A stretch of DNA of 64,000 nucleotides from Clostridia bacterium (GCA_017517815.1 JAFWYA010000033.1:76484-140483), one strand, 5' to 3'. Counted from the stretch's first letter, positions 1 to 11,351 are shown. A program made the numbers and translations. Notes: generated by a model from the letters alone, not told the origin.

Positions 1-3000
1 GCAGCCTTGAGACCGGCGATCTTCTTTATACCTATACCTCGCCTGCGCCCAAAACGTTTGTCATCAATGGCAAGTGGCTGGATGGCGAACCCGATGTGCC
101 TGCCGAAGCGGCAGAAATTACCGTAACGCGCACGGCTGGTGAAACGGAAGTCAGCCTGACGGCAAACTATGCCGACGGCAAGTGGACCGTTATTGATTAC
201 TGGCCGGTAGAAGGCGCTGAATACACCATCGATGATCAGGCGATCCCCGTGCCTGACGGCTATGTGTATCAGGGTTCGGATCTGACGCTTGGTGATGAAA
301 ACGAGATCACCTTCCTGAAACAGACGGATTTTGATTTTTCCATCAAATGGCTTGACAGCGGCAGCGAAGATGCGCGTCCTCAGATCACTGCTGAAAACAT
401 CAGCACGTATTTCACGCTGTACCGCAAAACGGAAACCGGTGATGCAGAAGTGGTCGGCTGGGACGGTGTTAAGACAGACGGCAGCGCCTTCAGCCTGAAG
501 GATCTGCCCGCAGCCAATGAGAATGATGAGGCTTACCAGTACTATGCCGTCGCGACCGATATGCTGCAAAGCACCAGTGCTGATCTGGGCGAGTACACGC
601 ACACCTATCCGGAAGGCCAGTCTGTGCTGTATGACGGCGACGAACTCACCAGCGAGCTGAGTAAAACCTTCACCTTTGTGCTCACCTGGGACGACAAGGG
701 ATATACGGACCTGCGCCCCACGGCTCCGGAGCTGAGCCTGAACTGCAATGGCGATGCGGCTGCAAGCTACACCCTCACCGGACCGGATGCAAACTGGCAG
801 TACACCGTTGTGGTGCGTCAGCCTGATGCAGACGGTGAATATACCATCAATGCCGGCGATGTGAATTACTTTGATCCGGAGGTGGAGTCTGCTCCCGTCA
901 GCCTGACCGACAGCACCAGCAACGTGGTCGCCTATGTGGCGGATGAACAGGAAATTCCGCTGTATACGATCAGTGTTACGGTCGACAAAGGCATCAATGA
1001 ATATGTGCCTACAATCACTCCTGAAGAGATCAAGGCTTTGATCGGCCTTGAGGACACAGTGGCGGCTTCCAAGCTGGAACTGCAGTCGACCGCTAAAGAG
1101 GGTGCAAAAACCATCTATACCTACCAGTTCCACGGTGTGCAGCAGTCCTACAGCGTTGAAATGGGCAAACTGACCGTGGCAGACGACGTATCCTGCTTTG
1201 TGCCGCATGAGCACAGCGCTGTGCTTACGCCCGATAAAATAACGGCCTCCTTCACCTATACCGCCATTCCTGATAACACCGTCAAATACCAGATCAACTG
1301 GAATGACAACAACAACTCTCACGGCTACCGTCCCGGCACGGATGAGCCTGTGTTTGAACTGCAGTTTAAGGATCCCGACGGCGAGTGGACGACCATTACC
1401 GGCGTAACTGTTGTGGAAAATGGCAACAGCTGGTCTGTTGAGTATGTCGACAAGCTTCCAGAATCTGCGAACCGTGAGTACCAGATCATCCTGAAGGACC
1501 AGCCGGAGTATCAGGGCCTTGAGGGAGCAGGGGTAAGCGGCCTGGTGGTGAAGCCTGCTGTTTCCACCGACCCCGGTTCTATGAAAGATATTCCTGTAAC
1601 CACCTATCAAAAGCCCGAACCGCAGACCGTTGTGTTTGAGATCGACTGGAACGATGGCCTGGATCAGTTTGGCACACGTCCTGAGTCGTCTGAACTGGAC
1701 TGGTGGATCGAGTACTATGATGAGGAAAGCGCCAGCTGGAAGAAGCTGGAGGACCTCAACGCCGATAATACGGCCGACGCCGCCATCAGCTATCAGATTA
1801 CCGGCTCCAGCCCGTCCACCTGGGTGTGTTCCTTCACCGACGAGTGGCCGCTTGACCGCCAGTACCGTGTGGCCAACGCCGCCCCGCATAACGATGCATC
1901 CACGCCCAACAAGGATTACATGTTCACCGGCGATCCGCTGCCTGCAGCGCAGGAGGCCCGCACGTTTGAACTCAACGTTGATCAGACGGATCCGACAGTC
2001 ATCTCCTTTACCGCGCTGAAGGACTTTACCTTTGACGTGGAATGGAACGACCATTCCGGTGAGGCGGCGCGTCCGAAGCTCAGCCCGGATACGATGGATA
2101 CATATTTCACGCTGGGTTATGACTGCGGCGGCACCAGCGGCGCCCTGAGCTGGGCTGCCGGCGACACGACGACCTCCACAGTTGAAAACGCTGACCACAG
2201 CCCGCACGCCACCACCCAGGTGGTGGGCGGCAGCCTGCCTGCGTTTAATGCTGACGGCCTGCCCTATACCTATTATGCCAAGCCCACAGAGGGCTACGTC
2301 AGTCAGAACAAGACCCTCGGTGAGTATGAACACGAGGTAAAGAACCCCGGCAACTATGTCAACGATACCTCCAGGGTATACGACAGCGGTGCAATCGAAA
2401 GCACGCTGAAGGGCACCACCACTTTCCAAATCACCAAGAAATGGCTGGATGAGGAAAATACCGCGCGTCCCACGGTAGAGTTCCGTCTTTTCCGCTTTGC
2501 TGTGGACCGCGGCCATGACGTGTCGGCGCTGTCGCCTGTGCCCGGCGCATCGGTGCTGGTGATCCCCGGCGGCGAAAAGCTCAGGGATGAGAATGGCAAT
2601 ATCATCAACAGCGAAGAAGTGCAGCTGAAGGATGCCAGCGGCAATCCTGTTGTGCTGGACCGTTATGATGAAAACGGACATGAGTATGTCTATTACGCAT
2701 ACGAAAGCCTGAACCCCATCGGTCATTACAAGAGCTACATCGACAACGGCACGCTGCCGGAGGGCGTTAAGTCAGATAGCGCAGGCGGTACGCAGTATGT
2801 GTTCAACAACGCTGTTGTCACCAACAAGCTGGATCATCCTGCCAATCCCAAGGTGACCAAGAAATTCATCGCTCCGGCCATTCAGGGCATGGATATGAAT
2901 TCCACCGTTACCTTTGAACTGCAGCGCAGGCTGGCCGGTTCGGAAGATGAATGGGTCAAGGTGGATCTTGGTGAAAACGGCGGCGTGTACGGCGGCTTTA

Positions 3001-6000
3001 CCTCCGAAAAGATGACCCAGACCTTCACCGAGGCCAATCAGCCGCTGTATGATGAACGGGGCGATATGTATGAATACCGTTTTATCGAAACCGGCATGTC
3101 GCTGACCATCAACAATAAAACCGTGTCCAGCGAATCGGGCGCGGTGCCTTCCCCCGAAGAGATTAAGGAGGGCAAGAATGAGTACCAAGTGGGCGACCAT
3201 ATCTTCATCATCGAGTATGGTGAGCAGGATGGCGTACCACTGGTCAAAAATACGCTCAAGGGTGAAACCAAGCTGCGCATTGTCAAGGACTGGAATGCCG
3301 ATCTGCCCGACGGTGCGATCGGTACCATCACCATTCACATGACGTGCCGCAGCGACGACCCCGAGAGGAATACCGATGACGAAGACTTTATAGTAAAGGA
3401 GGCGCATCTGGGCGAAACATCCAGCACGGTCACTGCGTCCATCTCCGGCACCGATCTGGTGCTTGAGGGCAGCGGCGACTTTGAGTACCTGCTTACCAAA
3501 CTGCCGCGCTATGACGAAAAGGGTTATCTGTACACCTATTACATCAAAGAAATCAGCTGCAGCGTTACTGCGGCTGACGGATCGAAACCGGATTATTCTT
3601 TCAAGGACCTCACCTACGACGAGCCGGTCAATGAGCCCAAGACGGCTACCCTGCTCAATGTGGCGACAGGCAACGGCGGCACTGAACTGTCCTTCGAAGT
3701 GGAAAAGGTGTGGAATGACGACGGCGATGCAGAACACCGCGGTCCCGTGCGCCTGCAGCTGAGCTATACAAAGCCTGCGACACAGGAAACTGAGGTTGTT
3801 GCTACGCTCGGCATGAATCCCTATGCCATCAGCACCTTCTCGCTTACGCCTGAAGCGGGCACCACCGACATCTACGTCATCGATGAGGATACCCAGTGGT
3901 GGGGACTGATCAAGCATTATGTCAGCCCGGATGAACTGGCTGCTGACCCGGGCAGGGGAGAGAGGAAAAACTATCACATTAAAGAGCTTTCCATCGATCG
4001 ATTTACACCTAATGAGTTCGGTATCATTCAAACCGATGAGCATTACTATACTGTTGGTTATGTGACTGATCTTCCCGGCCGTGTCAGCGGCGCAGGCAGC
4101 CTGACCCGCATCATCAACACCCGTGTGGGTGATGTGACGATTAACGTGACCAAAAACTGGTATCTGGGCGACCTGATGCTGAAATTCCCGAATCTGACAG
4201 GATTGGAAGCGGTGTTCGACGTTTACGCCAACGGCGTGAAGATCGACGACAGCAACTATACCAGCTACTTCTACACCACCGTCGATGCGGAAGGCAATGC
4301 CATTGCCAATCCTGTAACGGCAGACAGCGTTTCCATCCATGTGCCGTATACGGCGAATGTGGCAGTGCAGGGTACCGGCTCCATCGGCCCGCTGCGCAAG
4401 TATGATAATCAGGGCCGCTTCATCAACTATACCGTTGTGGAAAGCAAGATCCTCTATAACGGTCAGGATGTCACGACGGGCCTGACCCTCAACCTCAACG
4501 GTGAGGATGTGTACTTCCCCATTGCCCGTTCTGCCGGTGCGCAGGAACACACGGTGGGCGAACAGCACACCAATGACACCATCAGCCGCGACTTTACCAA
4601 CCTGCTGGCATCCAGCGAAAACCTGTTTGTCAACAAGGTATGGCGCGATCCCGGCAATGTAAAGCGTCCGGATATCATCCTCAGGCTGTACCGTACGATG
4701 GACATGAATCTGGACGGAAAGCCGGATGCAGACCAGACCTATCAGCATGTAGCGGACCTGAAATGGAGCACTGGCACTGAACAAAACCGCTGGCACTGGC
4801 ATTGTGGTTTTGGCAGCTTCCCGCTGTACAACGAGTACGGTTACAAGTATATCTACTTTGTGGAAGAGGAAATTGCTCAGAGCGGCACGCTGTACCAAAC
4901 CAGCTACTACAACGGCGCTAATCATCCCAGTCAGACGGCTTCGGATGCAAAGGAAGCCTTCCCGGAAATGGCCACAGGTGAAACCTATGCGCTGGCTGAT
5001 GTGAGCGAAATGACCAGCGGTACCATCATCAACACCCTTGATGACACCACCACCTTTGCCGGACGCAAGGTGTGGGAGCGCATTCCCAGCGGCTTCAGCA
5101 TGAGCGATCTGCCCGACCTGAAGATCATCCTTCAGCGCAAGGTTGCCAATGAAGAAAATGAAGAATTTGAAACCGTAACGTTCGATTCGCTCATTGCGCC
5201 GGATCTGCAGTACCTGTTTGAAAAGTACACGCCCAATACCCCAACGGCGGAAACGACCACGGGTACCAAAGCGCTGGAACGCTATGACGTGTATGGCCGA
5301 GAGTACGAGTACATGGTCGTCGAAGAGGTCATCCCGCCGGAAGGTCAGGAAGTTGACTTCAACACAGACAAGTTCTTCACCTACTATTCGTTCAGCTACG
5401 CTGACGAGGGTACGAACCGCAACATCAAAAACACCCTGACGGGCGGCCATCAGGCCCAGTTTGAGATTAACAAGAAATGGGATTGGGGTCACCTGCGGGG
5501 CGATATAGATGGTCAGGAGAACCGGCCCAAGGTTACCTTCACCCTCACGCAGACTTATCAGGGCGGCACAGAAGCACTGAGCACCTGGACCAAGGTCATC
5601 GACACAGGTACAATCAACAAGGGTGAAGACGATTACGAATATACTCCCACCAGCCCCGCTGGCGCTGAATGGACCAATGCGACCCATCAAAACGTCAGCT
5701 GGCCGCAGGGCGAAACCGCAACCGATTTTCCATACTACGCGCCTGACGGACGACTGTATACCTACACCATTACCGAGACCATCGAGGGTGGTGCCGATAT
5801 TGCCAGCAGTTACACGGTGTATGCGGATGGAACGCCCGTCAACCCCTCTGATGACGGTAGTTATCTGGTGTACAGCAGCGACAAAGACCTTTCTTACGGC
5901 ATGAGCAATCAGACGTACCGTAAGTCTGTGTCTGTTGAAAATAACTACAATGAAGGCTACAAATCTCTGAAGGCTACCAAGGTATGGGAAGGCGACACGG

Positions 6001-9000
6001 CTGAGCATCTGAAGCAGTACCGTCCTGAAGTGGCCAGCGCTACAACCAACAGCAACGAACAGCCTGAAACCATTGCCTACCTGTTCTACCGCAGTGTGAA
6101 GGGCGACGAGAAAAAAACTAAGCTTAATAAGTTGCTGGATGAGGGAGACGCCGGTGCTTCCATCGTATGGGAGGATAACGGCGACAACACCTGGACCTGC
6201 ACCTTCACGGCCAAAGAACAGTATCTGCCGCAGTATACTCCCATGGGTGAAAAGTATGTGTACACCTTCGAGGAGAAACTCAGCAGCGCAATTGCCGCTA
6301 ACTACGACCAATCTGCCGATGGTACTGTGGCTGTTGGCGGTACCATCACCAACACCCTGCGCACCCTCAAAACCAACGTGCAGAAGAACTGGGTGGAGCC
6401 CGATAACGACACCAGTGTACGACCTGCAAGCGTGAATGTGAAGCTGCAGCGCAAGATCAGCACCGATACGGGCTGGACAGACGTGCCCGCCGTGGCTGCT
6501 GAGCTGTCTGATGCGAACCAGTGGGAGTATACCCACCCGGACGACCTGCCCTGCTACGATCTTGACGGCAAGGCCTACACCTACCGCTGGGTAGAGCTGG
6601 TTGATGAAAATGTGGTTGAAAACAACGGCATTACGCCCACCTACAAGGTGAGCTACTCCACCACCGGCATCGACGGCAATGCTGCAGATACCGGCAGCCA
6701 GAACACTGTAACGATTACCAACACGCTGCGTACCTTCAAGCTGAAGCTTACCAAGGAATGGGATCACAGCGCGCTGGGCGATTACCAGTACAAGCGGCCC
6801 GAAGACATTACGCTTACGCTGCACCGCAGGGCTGGTACGGTCGTTGACGAGCAGTACACAAAGGCTATCACGCTTACAGCCCAAAATCTCACGGGCAAAG
6901 ATGTGGGAGAGCAGGACGGTACCACTGTGACCGATCTGACCACCTGGTCTGTCGAGGTAAAGGATCTTCCCGCATATGATGTGAACGGCACTGCCTACAC
7001 CTACTATGCGACTGAGGAAGCCATGAACGGTTATACCGGCATCCTGACCTCCAACGAGACAACTGCTGGCGAGAATGTTGCGGGCAATGACGCCGACAGC
7101 AGCAAGCCTGTGCCTGAACTGGAACTGCGCAACAAGCTGGTACCCACACAAATCAGCGCGGTGAAGGCCTGGCCGCAGGGCAATGCATTTGAAGAGGCCA
7201 CCCGTCCTGAAAAGGTTACGCTGACGCTTCAGCAGAAGGTGGGCGAGGACGGTACCTTCGCTGATGTGAAGAAAGCCACGGCGGCTTCTGTCTCCGTTAC
7301 GGCCAACGCTGTCAGGCCGGATTATGCCGTCAGCTTCAGCGGCCTGCCCCAGTACACCCGCGACGGTACGCAGATCTTCTACCGCATCATCGAGCATGCT
7401 GCCAGTGTGCCCAATGGCTACATTGCGCAAAATGGTGGCGTGGCCGAGGATAAGAACGGCACGCTCGCTATCACCAACGAGCTTGACGAGATCAATATCT
7501 CTGTCATCAAGCGCTGGATGGGCGACAACGAAACCGTACGCCCGAACATCAATCTTGAACTATGGCGCAAGGTAAATGAGAAACCCGAGGCCGCGCACCA
7601 GCATGTGGGAACGTTTGAAAACATTGAGGCTGGAAAGAAGTATACGTGGAGCCACCTGCCCCGCTATGGCGGTACTGGCAGCGAAACCAACGGCGTTGTC
7701 AGCGGCAGGCGCGACCGGTTTGTGTACTATATCAAGGAGGTTTTCACAGACAGTTCATTTGACTCCAGCCGTTACTACACCACTCAGACGACAAAGGAAA
7801 GCGTAACTGGTTCCAGCCAACTGTTCATGCTCGAAAGCGCTGACGTCATTATGACCAACAAGCTCCAGCCCATCCGACTGGTGGTTGTCAAGCAGTGGGA
7901 TCATGGCACGCTGGGAGATTACGCTTACGAACGTCCTAAAGAACTGACCATTACACTGCAGCGCAGAGTCAATGAAACGGTTGACCCCAGCTTCAGCAAG
8001 CAGATCCAACTGGTGAAGACTAGTACCGAGAATGGTAACTCTAGGGACCCGGGCGAGACCAAGTGGGAATCTGTCTGCGAGGACGACCTGGAGGCGTACG
8101 ACGCGGCGGGCAATGAGTACACCTATTTCATCACCGAAGATGAAATGCCCGGCTACACGCTTGATCCCAGCCAGAGCGAAATCAAGGCAGACTCGAGCGG
8201 TATGGTAGGCGGTGAGAATAAGATCAGTGGTACCGTTACGCTGAAGAACACCCTCAGGACCACCGATGTAAAGGCGAAGAAGCTGTGGCCTGAAAACAAC
8301 GCAAACGAAGCGGAGCAGCGCCCTGAAAAGGTGACGCTCACTCTGCAGTCGAAACTGGAAGGCCAGACGGATGATCAGTTTGCTGACGTACTCAGCAAAA
8401 ACGATTCCGTCGTTGTGAAGACAGCTGTGGCCCCTGCCTACGAAGTGACCTTTGAAAAGCTGCCTGTCTGTGATAAAAACGGCACGAAGATCGTGTACCG
8501 TGTTGTCGAAAAGCAGGCGCATATCCCCGACGGCTATGTCAAAACAGCAGATCTGATCAGTACGCTCAATGGTGATACGCATGAGATCACCAATACCTTC
8601 GATCCCATCAGCATTTCTGCAAAGAAGACCTGGGCAGGCGATACGGCCAACAAGGCGGAGCTGCCTGTGATCGATCTGCAGCTCTGGCGCAGGATCGACG
8701 GCGAGGATGATTCAGACGAACTGGTGGCCACGCAGACCAACGCGCAGCCTGACACACTGTATACCTGGGACAATCTTCCCACGCATACCGGCCTTGGAAC
8801 CGAAACAGACGAGCTTGTAAGCGGTACGCGCAGCCAGTATATGTACTATGTACGCGAGAGGTACGCTGACAAAGCCGAAGCCGACCGCTACACGCCCACG
8901 CAGGCGCTTGTGTCCGGCACATCCGGCGCGACCGGCGGTGAACAGAACGAACACGAACTCGCCGTCGCAAATACGGCTGAAGTGCTGCTGACCAATACTC

Positions 9001-11342
9001 TCAAGCCCTTCCAGCTTATCATTGAAAAGAACTGGAAGGATGGCGAACTCCACAGCCTCATCCGTCCGGATGACCTGCAGGTGGAACTGTGGCGTTATAC
9101 CATCGATGAGAATGCTGCTGAAAAGGTGAACGGCGTTGACCTTACCTGGGTCAAGCCGGAAACTGCAGCGGCCGACGATGTGTGGACCATCAGCGTGTCC
9201 AATCTGCCTGTGTATGACGAAAACGGCAGTGAATACACCTACTTCGTGAAGGAGGCTATTCCTGACGGCTACGAAAGCAGCGGCGTTTCCAACAAGCTGC
9301 CTGCGGATAACTACGCCGGCAATATGGACGATGACGAAAATGCCGCGGTGCTGATGCTGACCAACACTGTGACCACGCTGGAACGTCATGCCGACAAGCT
9401 ATGGCATGATGACAACACCACCGATGTGCAGCACGACTGGACGGGGTACCGTCCCGCGCAGGTGACACTGGAACTGCAGTATACTCTCACGCCTGATAAC
9501 GACGCCAGCTGGCAGCCTGCAGGCGAAGCGGTAGGCGTTGCAGCTGACAGGACGGCGCAGACGGTTAACGTTGACCAGTACAACGGCACAGTGGTTCCCG
9601 CCGGCAGCACATACGGCTTCAGCTGGCTCAACCTGCCGACGCATATTCTGGAAGGCGGTACCGCCAAACCGGTTTCCTACCGTGTTGTTGAAAAGAACGT
9701 TGCCAATGGCTACGAGGACGCTTACGTACTGGAAGGCAACGTCGTCACGGTAGACAACACGCTGAAGCTCACCACTCATCCCGTAACAAAAGTTTGGGTG
9801 GACGAGGACAACCGCTACGGCATCCGCCCGGCGGAACTGATCGTCACGCTGCAAAGCACGGCGGAGGATAACCCGACGGCCTGGCAGGACGTAAAGGATT
9901 CCTCCGACAAGGTGCTCACAATCAAGCTCAGCGAAGCCAACCAGTGGAGCGGTACCTTTGAAGACCTGCCCGAAGTGAATGCAGACGGCAAAAAGCTGCT
10001 GTACCGTGCTGTGGAACATGAGGTTCCCACTGGTTACAAAGCAACCCAGACCGATGAATCTACCCTGACCAACACGCTGGATTCGCTCATCCTGAGCGGA
10101 AGCAAGCGCTGGAGCGACTGGGATAACCAGTATGGCGTACGTCCTGAGCAGATCACACTGATCGTGCTGGCCAACGGCAAGCCGCTTGCACCGCAGCCGC
10201 AGATCACCTTTGAGGTGGATACGGCCGACAGCAATGTGTGGACCTATGTGACCGCACAGCTGCCCAAGTACGTGCCTGAAATGAAGAATGGCGTGCTTAC
10301 CCTGACCGAAGCGGTTTATACCGTGAAGGAAGAGTACGTAAGCGGTTATCGTACCGAGCAGGATACCGTGGCCACTGCGCCCGGCACACAGCAGGATACG
10401 CTTGCAGCGGAGGAAATTCTCAACGAACTGTCCTGCCTGCTGGAGATCGACAACGTAACGGCCAACGCGGCACACTCCGGCCTGACCAATGCAGGCGGCT
10501 TCGTAGGCGTGGCGGAAAACGGAGCGACGATTCGCGATATGGATCCCTACATTGCAAGCAAGCTGTATGTATCCTGGAAGAACGAAGGCGAATGGATGCA
10601 TGATGCCGGTTTCACCGTGCGCTACCAGGATCATGGCGCTGAGACCTTCCAGACCATCACGGTGGCAGATATCAGCGATCTGTCCGCAATGCGGGCTGTG
10701 TATCCCGATGCTGCGCTGCAGGTGCTTGAAGATGGTACCCGCAGGCTGACCCTTGCCAAAGACCCCAGCGGCATGCCGTACAAGACGCGCGTGGAGGTGC
10801 AGTTCCTGCCCACCATCGCGGTGGAAAATACCACGTACCGCAACCGCTTTGGCTCCGTTGCTGTTAAGGACGGCAAGTACAGTGCAAAGTACGACGGACG
10901 CTATGTGAAGCAAACGGTTTACGGCGACGCGCAGGAAGGCTTCATCGCCGATCTGGATCATTTGCAGATCGGTCCGGTGGGCAGCGTTGACGGCCAGTAT
11001 CTGCTCAACACAGGCGCCACCTACCTCAAGCCCGGAAAGAATGGCAGCTTCAGCTGTGCGATCACCCTTGAAATCGCTGGCAGGGAAGAAACTGTAACCG
11101 TCAGCGGCAAGGTGGATGTGCGCGAGCGCAACGCTTACGGCGAACCTGTGCGTATTACGGTTACCGTGTTCGACATGCCTGCATGTCTGGATATCGGCAT
11201 TCCCTTCGAAATTGACAGCATTCCTGACACAATCGCCAAGACTGGCGACCCGCTCTACATCGCGCTGGGTGTAACCGGCGGATGCGGGCTGGGATTGCTG
11301 CTGCTGTTTATCCTGAACAAGCGCAAAAAACAGAAGGGTTAA
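1..11342 (+). CDS. Giant Cna-B-repeat cell-wall-anchored surface protein (5' end outside window)
   Basis: The reading frame is open from the left edge (codons begin at base 3), so at least 3,780 residues are seen and the signal peptide lies upstream. It is built of about 27 tandem units of 110-150 residues. Each has a V-x-K-x-W strand followed by an RP motif, a middle DLPxYD..GxxYxYxVxE block and usually a final TNTL. This is the Cna-B (collagen-adhesin B) fold, which in known members carries a Lys-Asn isopeptide bond. After the last unit come about 300 residues without the repeat pattern, then a C-terminal sorting signal: IAKTGD, a hydrophobic stretch and a KRKKQKG tail. It is presumably attached to peptidoglycan by a sortase and works as a long stalk or adhesin. 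The first seven visible units lack the isopeptide lysine. No sortase gene is in the window. Function as adhesin is inferred. Confidence 0.93.
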   Translation, partial: SLETGDLLYTYTSPAPKTFVINGKWLDGEPDVPAEAAEITVTRTAGETEVSLTANYADGKWTVIDYWPVEGAEYTIDDQAIPVPDGYVYQGSDLTLGDENEITFLKQTDFDFSIKWLDSGSEDARPQITAENISTYFTLYRKTETGDAEVVGWDGVKTDGSAFSLKDLPAANENDEAYQYYAVATDMLQSTSADLGEYTHTYPEGQSVLYDGDELTSELSKTFTFVLTWDDKGYTDLRPTAPELSLNCNGDAAASYTLTGPDANWQYTVVVRQPDADGEYTINAGDVNYFDPEVESAPVSLTDSTSNVVAYVADEQEIPLYTISVTVDKGINEYVPTITPEEIKALIGLEDTVAASKLELQSTAKEGAKTIYTYQFHGVQQSYSVEMGKLTVADDVSCFVPHEHSAVLTPDKITASFTYTAIPDNTVKYQINWNDNNNSHGYRPGTDEPVFELQFKDPDGEWTTITGVTVVENGNSWSVEYVDKLPESANREYQIILKDQPEYQGLEGAGVSGLVVKPAVSTDPGSMKDIPVTTYQKPEPQTVVFEIDWNDGLDQFGTRPESSELDWWIEYYDEESASWKKLEDLNADNTADAAISYQITGSSPSTWVCSFTDEWPLDRQYRVANAAPHNDASTPNKDYMFTGDPLPAAQEARTFELNVDQTDPTVISFTALKDFTFDVEWNDHSGEAARPKLSPDTMDTYFTLGYDCGGTSGALSWAAGDTTTSTVENADHSPHATTQVVGGSLPAFNADGLPYTYYAKPTEGYVSQNKTLGEYEHEVKNPGNYVNDTSRVYDSGAIESTLKGTTTFQITKKWLDEENTARPTVEFRLFRFAVDRGHDVSALSPVPGASVLVIPGGEKLRDENGNIINSEEVQLKDASGNPVVLDRYDENGHEYVYYAYESLNPIGHYKSYIDNGTLPEGVKSDSAGGTQYVFNNAVVTNKLDHPANPKVTKKFIAPAIQGMDMNSTVTFELQRRLAGSEDEWVKVDLGENGGVYGGFTSEKMTQTFTEANQPLYDERGDMYEYRFIETGMSLTINNKTVSSESGAVPSPEEIKEGKNEYQVGDHIFIIEYGEQDGVPLVKNTLKGETKLRIVKDWNADLPDGAIGTITIHMTCRSDDPERNTDDEDFIVKEAHLGETSSTVTASISGTDLVLEGSGDFEYLLTKLPRYDEKGYLYTYYIKEISCSVTAADGSKPDYSFKDLTYDEPVNEPKTATLLNVATGNGGTELSFEVEKVWNDDGDAEHRGPVRLQLSYTKPATQETEVVATLGMNPYAISTFSLTPEAGTTDIYVIDEDTQWWGLIKHYVSPDELAADPGRGERKNYHIKELSIDRFTPNEFGIIQTDEHYYTVGYVTDLPGRVSGAGSLTRIINTRVGDVTINVTKNWYLGDLMLKFPNLTGLEAVFDVYANGVKIDDSNYTSYFYTTVDAEGNAIANPVTADSVSIHVPYTANVAVQGTGSIGPLRKYDNQGRFINYTVVESKILYNGQDVTTGLTLNLNGEDVYFPIARSAGAQEHTVGEQHTNDTISRDFTNLLASSENLFVNKVWRDPGNVKRPDIILRLYRTMDMNLDGKPDADQTYQHVADLKWSTGTEQNRWHWHCGFGSFPLYNEYGYKYIYFVEEEIAQSGTLYQTSYYNGANHPSQTASDAKEAFPEMATGETYALADVSEMTSGTIINTLDDTTTFAGRKVWERIPSGFSMSDLPDLKIILQRKVANEENEEFETVTFDSLIAPDLQYLFEKYTPNTPTAETTTGTKALERYDVYGREYEYMVVEEVIPPEGQEVDFNTDKFFTYYSFSYADEGTNRNIKNTLTGGHQAQFEINKKWDWGHLRGDIDGQENRPKVTFTLTQTYQGGTEALSTWTKVIDTGTINKGEDDYEYTPTSPAGAEWTNATHQNVSWPQGETATDFPYYAPDGRLYTYTITETIEGGADIASSYTVYADGTPVNPSDDGSYLVYSSDKDLSYGMSNQTYRKSVSVENNYNEGYKSLKATKVWEGDTAEHLKQYRPEVASATTNSNEQPETIAYLFYRSVKGDEKKTKLNKLLDEGDAGASIVWEDNGDNTWTCTFTAKEQYLPQYTPMGEKYVYTFEEKLSSAIAANYDQSADGTVAVGGTITNTLRTLKTNVQKNWVEPDNDTSVRPASVNVKLQRKISTDTGWTDVPAVAAELSDANQWEYTHPDDLPCYDLDGKAYTYRWVELVDENVVENNGITPTYKVSYSTTGIDGNAADTGSQNTVTITNTLRTFKLKLTKEWDHSALGDYQYKRPEDITLTLHRRAGTVVDEQYTKAITLTAQNLTGKDVGEQDGTTVTDLTTWSVEVKDLPAYDVNGTAYTYYATEEAMNGYTGILTSNETTAGENVAGNDADSSKPVPELELRNKLVPTQISAVKAWPQGNAFEEATRPEKVTLTLQQKVGEDGTFADVKKATAASVSVTANAVRPDYAVSFSGLPQYTRDGTQIFYRIIEHAASVPNGYIAQNGGVAEDKNGTLAITNELDEINISVIKRWMGDNETVRPNINLELWRKVNEKPEAAHQHVGTFENIEAGKKYTWSHLPRYGGTGSETNGVVSGRRDRFVYYIKEVFTDSSFDSSRYYTTQTTKESVTGSSQLFMLESADVIMTNKLQPIRLVVVKQWDHGTLGDYAYERPKELTITLQRRVNETVDPSFSKQIQLVKTSTENGNSRDPGETKWESVCEDDLEAYDAAGNEYTYFITEDEMPGYTLDPSQSEIKADSSGMVGGENKISGTVTLKNTLRTTDVKAKKLWPENNANEAEQRPEKVTLTLQSKLEGQTDDQFADVLSKNDSVVVKTAVAPAYEVTFEKLPVCDKNGTKIVYRVVEKQAHIPDGYVKTADLISTLNGDTHEITNTFDPISISAKKTWAGDTANKAELPVIDLQLWRRIDGEDDSDELVATQTNAQPDTLYTWDNLPTHTGLGTETDELVSGTRSQYMYYVRERYADKAEADRYTPTQALVSGTSGATGGEQNEHELAVANTAEVLLTNTLKPFQLIIEKNWKDGELHSLIRPDDLQVELWRYTIDENAAEKVNGVDLTWVKPETAAADDVWTISVSNLPVYDENGSEYTYFVKEAIPDGYESSGVSNKLPADNYAGNMDDDENAAVLMLTNTVTTLERHADKLWHDDNTTDVQHDWTGYRPAQVTLELQYTLTPDNDASWQPAGEAVGVAADRTAQTVNVDQYNGTVVPAGSTYGFSWLNLPTHILEGGTAKPVSYRVVEKNVANGYEDAYVLEGNVVTVDNTLKLTTHPVTKVWVDEDNRYGIRPAELIVTLQSTAEDNPTAWQDVKDSSDKVLTIKLSEANQWSGTFEDLPEVNADGKKLLYRAVEHEVPTGYKATQTDESTLTNTLDSLILSGSKRWSDWDNQYGVRPEQITLIVLANGKPLAPQPQITFEVDTADSNVWTYVTAQLPKYVPEMKNGVLTLTEAVYTVKEEYVSGYRTEQDTVATAPGTQQDTLAAEEILNELSCLLEIDNVTANAAHSGLTNAGGFVGVAENGATIRDMDPYIASKLYVSWKNEGEWMHDAGFTVRYQDHGAETFQTITVADISDLSAMRAVYPDAALQVLEDGTRRLTLAKDPSGMPYKTRVEVQFLPTIAVENTTYRNRFGSVAVKDGKYSAKYDGRYVKQTVYGDAQEGFIADLDHLQIGPVGSVDGQYLLNTGATYLKPGKNGSFSCAITLEIAGREETVTVSGKVDVRERNAYGEPVRITVTVFDMPACLDIGIPFEIDSIPDTIAKTGDPLYIALGVTGGCGLGLLLLFILNKRKKQKG

Positions 11343-11351
11343 TCAAAACCA

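Noticed and set aside
2772..7430. 1,552-codon open frame on the minus strand inside the giant adhesin gene
   Set aside because: It is the antisense shadow of a GC-rich, repetitive gene with strong codon bias. It has no ribosome site and the translation has no family pattern.
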